A stretch of DNA of 64,000 nt from Cyanoderma ruficeps (lineage: Eukaryota; Chordata; Aves; Passeriformes; Timaliidae). The position numbers and the translations under genes are program-made. Numbering within the stretch: the stretch's first letter is position 1; every line of letters starts with the position of its first letter. Below are positions 20,841 through 64,000 of the stretch, in pieces. The DNA is taken from contig VZDJ01000063.1 in the NCBI GenBank assembly GCA_008694505.1, forward strand, positions 1,330,721 to 1,394,720, written 5' to 3'. Under the pieces are notes generated by a model. It saw only the letters and a program-made list of their open reading frames with translations, was not told where the DNA came from and searched no databases.

Positions 20841-23015
20841 AATTCAATTCATAAGCTGTGAGGAAACAAAAGAGTTTGGCCAAAAGGTGTTTTAAATGTG
20901 GCTGAAGCAAGAGCAGAACTGAGTGCAGGCATTGCCACGAATCTGTTTTGCTGAAATAACCAGGGAGAAGGTTTTAGATCTCTGAGCTGCCGCTGACTGC
21001 TGCAAACACTGAAATATTGCAGTTGCTCATTTCCTAAAATGTCCCACGTGCTGTGGCTCTGGCCCTGCAGTGTCACAGGGGCTGTTCCTCCACCAGGATG
21101 TGGTGCAAACAAAGCCCTGAAAGGAGAAATCCCTTTAAAAAAAATAAACGATTATCCAGTTATTTTGAAAACGGCATCGAGTGGGCAACAATTCCTCCTG
21201 AAAAGCAAAATCCTGATACAGGAGAGTGGTCAGGGCTGGGCACTCCCAATACCTGGAGTTTTCCAACGCAGTAATTAATGCAAATCAAGCAAAATTCTGT
21301 CCACTTTTAATCTTCTGTTCTCGGTCTCCTTATTTATTTTTCTTTTTGGCAGCTATTAAGCATCTTTTAGGCACTGAAAAACAGGAAAAGGAGCAGCAAA
21401 ACTTGTCAGATGCTGGAGTTTAGGTGTGTAAAGCGATATTTTGGCAGCCAAGTGTGTGCTCCGACCCCTCGAGCTGCCCAGGCAGCGATCTGACTGCGCC
21501 GGGAGTTATTAATGAGAGGGAATTATTATTAATGAGAGGGAATTTTATAAATCCCGCTGTTGGCCGCCTCCTTTGGGGTTATCCCGGCTGCGGGAGGATG
21601 TGCGGGAGCAGCGACCACACGAGGGCATGTGAGCTCCACGTCCTGCAAAAAGCCGCTCAGCCCCGGGCTTTGGGAGGAGTTTAAATCCCTTTCCTTGGAG
21701 CGGAGCAAAACCCGCCCAAGGCCGCCGAAAGCTGCTGCCCTGCAAAGGTTGTTTTTTTGTGGGCGCAGTTCCTCTCGCAGCGTTTTGAACCCGTGTTTTT
21801 TTTTGTTTTTGGGTTTTTTTTTTTTGCGACCTGACTTTCCGGCTTTGCGGTGGGGTTTCTGCAGAGGTTTTCTCTTCCCGGCAGCAAACTCTGATTTAAT
21901 AATTCATTTTGCGCCGGGCTGAGGCTCGAAAGTGGGCAGGAAGCAAACGCTTTAAGGCTAAAAACCTTCCTTTGGAATGACGTGACTGAGAAGGAGCATT
22001 AGGTAACGTTCTGGAGGGGAAAAAAAAAAAAGTCACTTTCCACACGACGAGTTTGGATGCGAAGAAAAGGTGAAAGAGGAGTGAAATTTGGCAAGTGGCA
22101 GCTCGGGATGACACCACTTGCTATTCAAAGAGGATTCTGGAAGGCTCTCTCACGTACCCATCAATCACTGAAAGGGTGGATGGCTGACTAACCCGAGCCA
22201 TCAGTTACTCACTGCCAGAACTTCTGCAGGGGATAAATAGAGCAGCAACAGCTCCCTTCTTCTCCATGGCAGCCCGAGCCAGCAGCGTCATCCCAAAATG
22301 TCACTCCTTGGAGGGATCTCATCAGCGGTGAAGGACAAGCATTCATTCCTGCACAGAGATCTTCAGTTCCCTCTGCAGAACAGTCATCGCTGCTTGACAC
22401 GGAACAAAAGTAACTTTTCACCAGGGTGAGGCAGCTTTACGTGTAAAACCTGCCTAAAAAGGGAAAGAACGACACAACTTTGTTCCTGGTGTTCTTCCAC
22501 TCTTTCTTTTTGTCTTTTTTTTCCGTGCCCAGGCTCTGTTTTGAGCTGTCTGTGTCCGCTCTGTGTGTTCATGAAGCTCTGTGGCTTGTTGCTGGTTGCA
22601 CAGCTTTGGGATGGGCCTTGGTTAGTCGGGGGAACTCAGCAGAGATTCCAGGGGTCATTCCTGGTCCCCAAATGTCAGGCAGGTCCCAATCCTCCAGCCT
22701 GGGATGGAGCGGGGCAGAGAGAGGGACAGGCATGAACTGGGAGAGCCAAGATCGCTGAAACAAACATGGAATTTTAAAATCTAAGTGCACACCTAAAGCA
22801 GAATCAGTGGGGAAAAAAGGAAATTCAGCAGAAAGAGGTATAATTTTTTTCACACATTCTCAGCTCTGATGGTTCCTCAGACCATTTCAGGTCAAAGGGC
22901 CCAACAGAGCTTCCAAATCTGCCTTTCTAAATGTGCAGAATAATTCACTGAGAAAGGACCTGCAAAAACCAGCCTGTCCATCTGCCTGGCCACTTCAGGA
23001 CATCACAGAAGTTAT
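20841..23015. other. LAYN-SIK2 spacer
   Basis: No gene seen. The AT-rich/GC-mixed sequence has no recognisable exon or RNA. A short local duplication, ttattaatgagagggaatt, occurs at about 21507-21545. Confidence 0.5.
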
Positions 23016-23019
23016 TTAA

Positions 23020-23400
23020 GGGCATCATTCAAACACTGCCAGGCTTGGGGCACCGACCACCTCCCTGGGAAGCTTTGACCACCCTCTTGGTAAAGAAATG
23101 CTTTGTGATGTCCAGTCTGGACCTGCCCTGACACAGCCTTGATCCATCTCCGTGTGACCTGTTGCTGGAGCAGCTCAGCACCTCCTTCTCCACATCCCCT
23201 CCTCAGGAAGCTGCTGAGAGCCTGAGGTTGTTCCTCAGCCTCCTTCTCTCCCAGCTGGATGGATCCAGTCCCTCCCAGGACAGCTCTGCTCCCTGTCACC
23301 CGCTCTGTTACCCTCTCTGGATGCATCCTAAAATGTTCACATCCTCCTGAAAGGCTGGGGCCCAGAGCTGCTCAGGATTGTGTGAGGCTGGGCAGGATTT
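23020..23400 (-). mobile_element. CR1-family LINE fragment, antisense
   Basis: Plus-strand text such as accacctccctgggaagctt, agctgctgagagcctgaggt and tgcatcctaaaatgttcaca has the phrasing of avian CR1 in reverse orientation. No intact reverse transcriptase frame. Confidence 0.75.
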
Positions 23401-23579
23401 GGGGAGGCTGACAGACACAGAAAAGGCATCGTGGTGATCTGGAGGAACTTGGCCAACTGGAAACGCTGCTCAGTGCCAGGGAGGAGGGATTTCCATCAGG
23501 AAACTGCATGTGGGACATGTGGGGTCTGATCCAGGTGCAGAATCCCAGAGTCTGTGTGTGGAGCCCCTGGTTCAGGGCT

Positions 23580-23745
23580 GGAGACACCTGGGCTGGACAG
23601 ACACCTGGGCTTGGATGGACACCTGGGCTTGGATGGACACCTGGGTTTGGATGGACACCTGTGCTGGACAGAACCCTGTGGTAGGACAGACACCTGGACT
23701 GGACAAAATCCTGGGGCTAGACAGACACCTGTGGCCGGACAAAAC
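23580..23745. repeat. Minisatellite, ~20-bp unit (ggacacctgggcttggat)
   Basis: Four near-perfect ~20-bp copies, then degenerate copies with gctggacagacacctg. It abuts the GC-rich array on its right. Confidence 0.88.
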
Positions 23746-24070
23746 CTGGTGGCACTGTCCCAGCGTGGGTACCGTGGTGTCCTCCGGGGCCGGTGACAGT
23801 GGCAGTCCCAGCGCGGGTGCCACGGTCTCCCCCAGGGCTGGTGGCAGTGTCCCCCGCTGATGGCGGTGTCCCCCGGGGATACCGGCACTGTCCCCGCGCG
23901 GTGCCACGATGTCCCCCGGGGCTAGTGGCGCTGTCCCCCGGTGGTGCTGGCACTGGCCCAGCGCGGGTGCCGCGCTGTCCCCCGGGGCTGATGGCGGTGC
24001 CCCCGGGGCGGATGGTTGTGTCCCCCGGCGGTGCCGGCGGTGTCCCGGGGCGGGCCGTGTCCCCGCTCGG
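23745..24070. repeat. GC-rich array with repeated gtcccccgggg
   Basis: About ten imperfect 25-35 bp units around gtggcggtgtcccccggggc, extending into the SIK2 promoter CpG-rich region. Confidence 0.85.
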
Positions 24071-24256
24071 TGCCGCGCCGTCCCCTCCCGGCCGGTGTCC
24101 CGGGGCGGGCCGTTCGGCCCCCGGTTGCCATGGCGAGGCCCCGCCCGCGGTGACGCGCGCGGTGACGCCGGTCGGTGGCGGAGGGGGCGGCGCGGCCCCG
24201 GGGGCGCCGCGCGGAGCCCGGAGCCGGAGCCGCCGCCGCCGCCCCCCGAGCCCAGC

Positions 24257-57215
<32,959 letters not shown>

Positions 57216-60110
57216 CACCCAGGGCACAGTGGAAGGACAAATGGACAAGCAGATGAATTTTTGGTTGGTTTTTTTTTTGTTTGGTTTTGTTTTGGTTCCC
57301 CCCCCCCCCCCCNCCCCCGTTCCTACACCTCCTGGAAAATTCATGGTGGTTTTTCGACCCTTGAATTGACAGGGGGAACTAAAAAAAAAATCCACCTGGC
57401 TGGAAGGCAAAACAAATGAAAAAGCAGGAGGTGTTTGGCCCCAGTGGGGGAGTGCAGCTTCATCCCACAAAGTCTGCGTAGAAGGAGGCAAAAAAGGTGA
57501 ATTTCAGAGGAAGGAAACAGCCCCTTCTAAAAAAAATATTCGGGGAGTTTGTCAGCATTCATCCGACATGCACTTGGAGAGAGGAGAGCGAGTGCACACT
57601 CATCACACCTCTTGGCAATAAAAGCAATAGTTTTCATTGAAATTCAGGGTAGATTTGGGTCTGCACTGATGGCAACTGAAATCCTCTGGAGAGCAGGAGC
57701 ACGAGGTGGAATTCAAGGGAAATTGCACTTTGGTTGAGCTCCTGGTGTGGAAACTGCAACGTGGCCAAGCCCTGAGCGTCTCAGGCAGCCTCCTCTTCCT
57801 CCTGCTGGCCCCAGCCAGGATTTCCCAGGCCTGCCAAGGAGCTCCTCGCTGCCTGCTGAAGGAATCTGCAGCAAGGGACACCTTGACTCCTGTCAAAAAG
57901 AAACCTGGGACTGTGTGGAGAGACCTCCGGGTGGGGATGGGAATTCTGGAGGTTCAAGGATGAGCCAACAGAGACGGAAGGTAAGAGAGCCATGGGAGAG
58001 AGAGAGAGCAAGAGCTGCAGGAAATGGCATTAAAAAAAATAAAATAAAATCCACCTGGGTGACTTTTAAAATCACCCCCTTTTGCCAGGAGGGTTTTGTC
58101 CTGGAGAAGTTCTGCTCGCTGGAAAAGGATCCACCTGTCCCTGGGTTGCATTTTTAAAAAAACAAAAAACAAACAAAAAAAAAACAAGCAAACAAAACTG
58201 TGTTTTGAATTTGCAGTATGTGTTGCTGGTGGTTTCTTGAGCTTTGTATATTTGGACAGTTATTTAGGGTTTTAGAACTTTAAGGATTAAAAAAACAATG
58301 AGCTTATAAAAAGTTTAAAAAAAACCACCCCTGTGAAGTGATAGTGCTGTGCCTTTTTCAGTTCTTTATCAGCCTATAGGCTTTTTTTTTTTCCTGAAGA
58401 AAGTAGACAATACCCCATTTATATCCCTGCTGTGGCCAGAGTCCCTTCAGAGCACACGTCCCACCGTGTGGGACATGTTTAACTTCCTTAGTGTTTGAAT
58501 GGCTCGTGTATATAGGACACTGAAAGTATCACAGCAATATTTCAGCATCAAACTCTTGATGTGTCTCCAGCATTTCTAGGGATGCTCCAGCAGGAATTGT
58601 GTCTCCAGAAACTTTCCATGAAATCCAAGTCGTAGGAAGGAGGGGGAATGGCTCAGGGAGAGCTGCAGGAAGCTGAGATCTCCAGTTTGGGGTTTGTCTC
58701 TGACCCTGAAGTGGCCAGTGGCCAGGCCAACCCTTTCCTGAGCAAACATTTAAGCACAATTGCAGCTTCATCAAAGCACAAAGAGCCAGAGGAACTGTGC
58801 TGATCACACCAGAGTTCGCTGGAAGGTTTTGGCCTTTGATACTGCAAATCCCCAGGGCGCAGGGAGGTGGATAATCAGAGTTTACAGCAATAAGACCACG
58901 TTAAAACATGGAAAAGGAGGAGTTCAGCCTCTGTGTGTGAAGGGAGGAAGGGTTGGACAGGTGACAGGAGGTCCCTCTGTGCTCAGGTGGAGACAGCTCC
59001 TGTTCTCCGGAGTCCAAAAGTGCTCAGCTTCTACCTCTGCTCTCACAGGGATTCTCAAGGCAGCAGCAGCAGCAGCAAAGGAGAGTTTAAGGAGCAGGGA
59101 TCACGAGATAAAAATGGCCAGCAAGCTCTGCTTTAAACAGCTGAGAGAAAAAAGGTTTTTGTTGGGTGGTTTCCCTCCGAAAGGAAATCTGCCTGACACA
59201 GCGGAACGCACAAACCCAGTGACAAAAACTGACAGAAACTGCAGCAGAACGGGGCAGGAACAGAGGGGAAACAGAGTCCTGTCCTTTCACTCCTCCTTCC
59301 CTACCCCACAGCATCACCCACACCTTCTGGGACGTGAGATCTGTCCCCTCACAGGACTGGGCAGTGCAAGCTGCTCCCAGGACACCCAGTGCTCTGGAGA
59401 CTCTGCTCCGGGAGCTGAGGGAGTGCCAGAAGAAAAACCACTTCCTTCCCCATCCAGCTCAAGGATCCTGCACGTTTCAGGACTCGGAAGATAAAAATAA
59501 TTCCCTTCTGGAGTTCTGCAATTCATTTTTCAGGATGTGCCAACCAGGCTGAGCTCCGCTGAGCTCTGCAGTGCTGGGCAAGGGGGAAGCTGCAGTATTT
59601 TTTAATGTAGTTTAGACTGACTCTTTCCCCTCAGCCAAAAGCATATTTAACATTTCATGTAATTTCCTTTAAGCCAATTAGGACTAAAAGGCTTCTGAAG
59701 CCTCCTCATACATTGGGCACCACTTCCCACTCCTTTGAAGTGGCTTTTTTTTTTTTGTTCCAATCTGTTCTAAAATTAGAGAACTGTGTACACTACTGTT
59801 AGAGTAATTATTAGCTTTATTATCTTGTACTACAGCCTCCTTTGAAGAGACTTCGGTGTGATGTATATGGGGTACAAATTTCATACGGAGAAAAGTGCAA
59901 TATGTGTGTGTGTGGTATGTTCTTTAATGTATTTTTTTAAGGATTTAGAGGGTTTAGTCTCTGCTTTGGGATAAATGCACTAGTTTTGTGAGCTCCAGTT
60001 TGGCAAGTTCATCCGTAGTATTTACATGCAACTGATCTGCTGGACTCTGTAAAGCAGTTACAGTGTATTAATACAAAAAAAAAATAAAGAATATGTGCAT
60101 TTCATTTTTT
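57216..60110 (+). terminator. SIK2: SIK2 3'UTR and poly(A) signal
   Basis: About 2.9 kb without a coding exon. AATAAA at 60083-60088 is the likely signal. It contains T-rich, AT-rich stretches, a C run with an undetermined base (57299-57318), a (cag)6 run near 59062 and a (gt)n near 59902. The long UTR fits mammalian SIK2. Alternative ends cannot be excluded. Confidence 0.7.
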
Positions 60111-60859
60111 AAATTTCTAGTGAGCTAAAGCAGCGCCTACCACTCTTGTCTTCATTACAGTCAAGTTATTTTCTCTCTGGGGCACCAAAATAATCGATGT
60201 CTGCTGCAAAAACTGGATTTTCTAGACTGAGGTTTGCTTCCTGTGGTTCTGACACCCTTGGGGCTGTTGATTCCACTGACTTTTTCCAAATAAGAATTTG
60301 AAAAGACTGGAAAACGTGGTGCCACAGCGTCGGCACAGCACTTCTCTCTTTCATTAATAGAAGGCTCATTCAAAATTAATTAAAATGAGATCAAAAACCT
60401 GTGGAAAAAATCCTCAGCAGCTCTTGCTTTAACATCGCTGGTGACATTCCTGTGACCCTCGTGCTTCCTGCTGACACCCGAGCCTGATGTTTGGAGATAA
60501 AATGCAGAAGTCAGTGGAGAACCAGCGGATTCACCTGTTCGTCCACCCCAAAACTGCTTTTGGGTGGTGACTCAGCCCCAAACAGCCCACACAAAGCCCT
60601 TTAACCAGGAGACCTCAGCTGACCTCCCGGGCTGTCTGCAGGACACTCCCTCCTGCCCTGCTGCCCCCAAGGCACGGGCTAAGCCGTCCTTATCCCCGAG
60701 CAGACGGGAGAAAGGCTCCGTGCCCCGGCTGGCCCAGCCCCGAGCCCCTAAATCCTTCATTTCCCCGCATTTCCCTCTGCAGGGGCAGCCCCTGGCACAG
60801 GGACAGCAGCAGTGCCCGGGTCACGCCGGGGTGACAGCACAGGGGACACTGGAAAATCC

Positions 60860-61345
60860 AACAGGAGCTTTAGAACTGGGGCTGGACTCGGTGTGTGCAG
60901 CCCTGCTGCTGAGCTGGCCTGGGAAATCCAGAGTGAGCCTTAAAATTGTCTCTGAATTCAGTGCACACAGCCCCGGTGCTGAGCTGGTTTGAGAAGTCCA
61001 AGGAGAGACTTAAAATTGTATCAGAATTCGGTGCACACAGCCCCGGTGCTGAGCTAGTTTGGAAAATCCAGAATGAGCCTTAAAATTGTCTCTGAATTCT
61101 GTGTACACAGCTCTGCTGCTGAGCAGGCTTGGGAAATCCAAGGAGAGACTTAAAATTGTACCTGGATTCTGCGCACACAGCCCTGGTGCTGAGCTGGTTT
61201 GGGAAATCCAAGGGAAGCCTTAAAACCATGTCTGGACTCAGTGCACGCAGCTCTGCTGCTGAGCAGGCTTGGACATCCTAAAAGGAATCCTAAAACTGTG
61301 TGTACACACAGCTCTGCTCTGAGCTGGTTTGGACAATCCTGACAT
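60860..61345. repeat. Minisatellite, ~62-66 bp unit, ~7 copies
   Basis: Units contain ggtgctgagctggtttggga, aatccaaggagagacttaaa and attgtatctgaattcagtgc. Downstream of SIK2. Confidence 0.92.
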
Positions 61346-63567
61346 TGAGGAATATGTCAGGCTGAATATAAAAAACCAGCAGGGATTAATTCTCTGCTCC
61401 CTTTCTCCCTCCACTGCTGGGCAAAGTGCAAGACTGGAAAATGAGGCAGAAATTCTGCAACCCTGACCCTGATGGGAGCGTGGCCAAGCAGGTCACTGTG
61501 GGGAAAGAATTGCAAGTTCAGCCAGCGGAGGGTTTTGCTGATTCAGGTGATTTTCTGCTGGGAATTTTGCACTGGAGGGGAGGTCAGATGGCAGAGAGCT
61601 CATTTGAAATGGGATCCACAGAAACTTCTAATTGGGTGACTCCCACGGGGAGCTGCGAATTCGAGGCAAAACCCTCAAAAGGATAAGAATCGGGGAAAAG
61701 AATGGAGGAATGAGGGAAATGCTTCTGCCCCCAGTGCTTTGAGGATTCCATTGCTTGCACCTCGAGGGGCAGGGAATAACTCAGTGCCACTGAGTGAGGT
61801 TTGAAGGCTAAAGGAAGGGGCTCTGGTGTGGACTGAACCTGATGTCAATCTGATTTTGGGCAGGTTATCCTGATTCTCAGTGGTTAAAAATCAGCAGAAC
61901 AAAAAGTAAATTGTGGAAGAGCCCGGGCACGCCGGCAAACCAAGAAATTCGAGGTTCAATCTGAGTGTAAAACCACAAGATTGAATAGAAACTGAAACCA
62001 AGGAAGGAACATCCTCTAATTTAAAAGAAATGGCCCCTGATGAAAAATCCTACCTGCAGCTCCGGCAGCAGAGAATTCCACCCAGTGCTGCTAATTTAAT
62101 AACCAGAGAAAATCTCTGCCTGCTGTTAGAAACCCCACAAATCTCACAGAGGACGAGGAGATAACCCTGGGGGTGAAATAAACTGCGGGTGGGGGGTAAA
62201 GGCTGAGAAACTTGAGCCGGGACAGCTCCAAAAAGGCACATCCAAACCCCCCACGTCCCCCCTGAGCCCAGGATAACCACGGGGACAGCAGCAAGGAATC
62301 ATCCCAAATCCCAAAAAGGAGAGCATGGGCACGCACCCCACAGGGCAACACGCTCAGGAATGTGGGTGTGAGGCCACAGCAGGTTTTATCCTCATTTTTA
62401 TCTTATTTTAAAAGTTCTATCTGCCTGTTTTCCTGGGTTTTCCAACCCACCGTCCTTCCCAGGGATTGGAAACCTCCATTTTCCCCAGAGCTGTCACTCT
62501 GCTTCCCGAGTTTCAATAAAGGGGCTTTCAGGAGAGATCTCTCTGCTCAGAAAAAACTCCCTAAACGCGGTGATTTCCTGCCAGGGAAACGCCACAATGT
62601 GGTTTTTTTATGTAACAGCCCCTGCTGGGGGGATTTATCAGTAAATGGAGGGGTTTTGATAAGGATCCGTGCGGGGCTGGTTTGCAGAGCAGCACCATAA
62701 ACCACTCACACACCCACACAGGGAGCTGATGGGAGGCTTGTTCCCAAAAAAACACCCCAAAATGGACATTTCCTGAGCTGAGAGGGCCCTGCCAAGCCCG
62801 GGCACATTTGGGGATTTAGGGAACAGCGCTGACGTCAAGAGGGGAAATTGTACCAGGGGCTGAATCACCTGGATGTGCCTGGAGCAGCCTGGGAGGCACA
62901 CGGGGCTGTTTCCATGGAAAACGCTCCAGCGGAGCAAGGCAGAGCTCGGCAGCCCCCACCAGAACTGTGCAATAATGCACATTTATACAAAATAAATACC
63001 CTGAGCCCCTCTGTGAAAGCACCGCTGCTCAGCTCAGGTGCCGTCACACACAGATTGCACAGAGCAAAACCTCTCAGGAGAGAGAAAACCAACATTTTCC
63101 TGCTCCTTCCCCTATTCCAGGCCGGGCTGTTCTGTTCCAAATTAACAATTTATATCTTGAGCACTCGGAGAAAGCTGCTGGGGTGAGGCATCGGGAGCTG
63201 AAACTTCACCCAGGAGTTCCTTTTCGTGGCAAAGGACCCTGCAGGAGCTGAGTGCTCTCCTGGAGAACCGGAGCACCCAGAGCAGGGCAGGTGAGGGACT
63301 GAAATACCTGCAAAGACACGGCCTTCCCCCAGAACAATTCCCGAGGCTGGAAAAGGAGAGTCCAGCACCTCCCCGAGCACCAGTTCACACCTCCCCATCA
63401 AACTTGGTGCTCAATCCAGGGGCAGAGCTCAGGAATTCCCTTTCCCAGCTCTGTGTGGGGTGAAAAAGGGAACAAACCCGCAGGAAAAAAAAAGAAAAAA
63501 AATAAATAAAAAATAGTGGGTTTAACTCCCTCTTTTCCCCACCAGCCAAAGCGGGAGAACATCATCA
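61346..63567. other. Spacer downstream of SIK2
   Basis: No exon recognised on either strand. PPP2R1B is expected to the right, on the minus strand, in the vertebrate gene order; none of its protein is seen here, though part of its 3'UTR could be present. Confidence 0.4.
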
Positions 63568-63750
63568 NNNNNNNNNNNNNNNNNNNNNNNNNNNNNNNNN
63601 NNNNNNNNNNNNNNNNNNNNNNNNNNNNNNNNNNNNNNNNNNNNNNNNNNNNNNNNNNNNNNNNNNNNNNNNNNNNNNNNNNNNNNNNNNNNNNNNNNNN
63701 NNNNNNNNNNNNNNNNNNNNNNNNNNNNNNNNNNNNNNNNNNNNNNNNNN
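63568..63750. other. Assembly gap (N run)
   Basis: 183 undetermined bases flanked by C- and A-rich simple sequence (caaaaaaacccc; accaaaccaa to about 63930), so probably an unresolved low-complexity tract. Confidence 1.
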
Positions 63751-63935
63751 CAAAAAAAACCCCCACCAAAACCAAATAAACCCCCAAAACACTAACCCAA
63801 AAACCCCAAACAAACAAAACTAAACCAAAACAAAAAAACCCCAAAACAAAAATCAATCAAACAAACAAACAAAACCAATAAAAAACCAACCAACCAACCA
63901 AAAAGCCCCCCAAAAAAAACCAACTCAACCAACCA
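63751..63935. repeat. CA-rich low-complexity (aaac/aacc)n
   Basis: Almost only A and C on the plus strand for about 180 bp, continuing the gap. Confidence 0.9.
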
Positions 63936-64000
63936 AGCACAAATCACCCTCCAAAACCATTGTGGAGCCCCTCCTGCACATGAGAGCTTTAAATTTTCCT

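Noticed and set aside
58760..59494. 244-codon plus-strand ORF in the SIK2 3'UTR
   Set aside because: No recognisable domain, no splice or start context, and it lies inside the expected long 3'UTR; chance ORF in GC-moderate sequence.
63398..63856. 152-codon minus-strand ORF
   Set aside because: Open only through the N run and A/C low-complexity sequence.

Overview
The window is vertebrate nuclear DNA, almost certainly from a bird and probably a songbird. Three multi-exon genes with GT-AG introns lie in the conserved order BTG4 (minus strand) - miR-34b/miR-34c (plus) - LAYN (plus) - SIK2 (plus). This is the block found at human 11q23.1 and, from memory, on avian chromosome 24. CR1-type LINE ends, LTR-like repeats and a very high density of minisatellites also fit a bird microchromosome. 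Species and passerine placement are inferences.

Region 1 (about 0.58-3.04 kb): BTG4 in four coding exons on the minus strand (227 aa), with a likely polyadenylation signal and a candidate cytoplasmic polyadenylation element. Region 2 (3.04-11.9 kb): no gene could be named with confidence except two clear microRNA hairpins, mir-34b and mir-34c, 0.6 kb apart and divergent from BTG4. A few coding-like minus-strand stretches here are listed as findings, not as genes. Region 3 (11.9-20.8 kb): LAYN in eight coding exons (366 aa: signal peptide, C-type lectin domain, transmembrane helix, cytoplasmic tail), with CR1, LTR-like and tandem repeats in its introns and one sequencing gap.

Region 4 (20.8-24.2 kb): spacer with an antisense CR1 fragment and a GC-rich repeat array that merges into the SIK2 CpG-rich promoter. 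Region 5 (24.26-60.1 kb): SIK2 in fifteen coding exons (909 aa), complete from the ATG to the stop, followed by a 3'UTR of about 2.9 kb. Its introns carry at least ten unrelated minisatellite arrays and three LTR-like fragments. Region 6 (60.1-64 kb): no recognised gene, one minisatellite and a gap; PPP2R1B would be expected beyond the right edge.

The genes are neighbours rather than a pathway. BTG4 promotes maternal mRNA decay, miR-34b/c are small regulatory RNAs, layilin is a hyaluronan-binding membrane lectin and SIK2 is an LKB1-activated, PKA-inhibited kinase. I found no evidence of a new multi-gene system. The most notable features are the repeat architecture of SIK2, identical miR-34b/c 5p arms, polyglutamine tracts in SIK2 and several unexplained coding-like stretches between BTG4 and LAYN.
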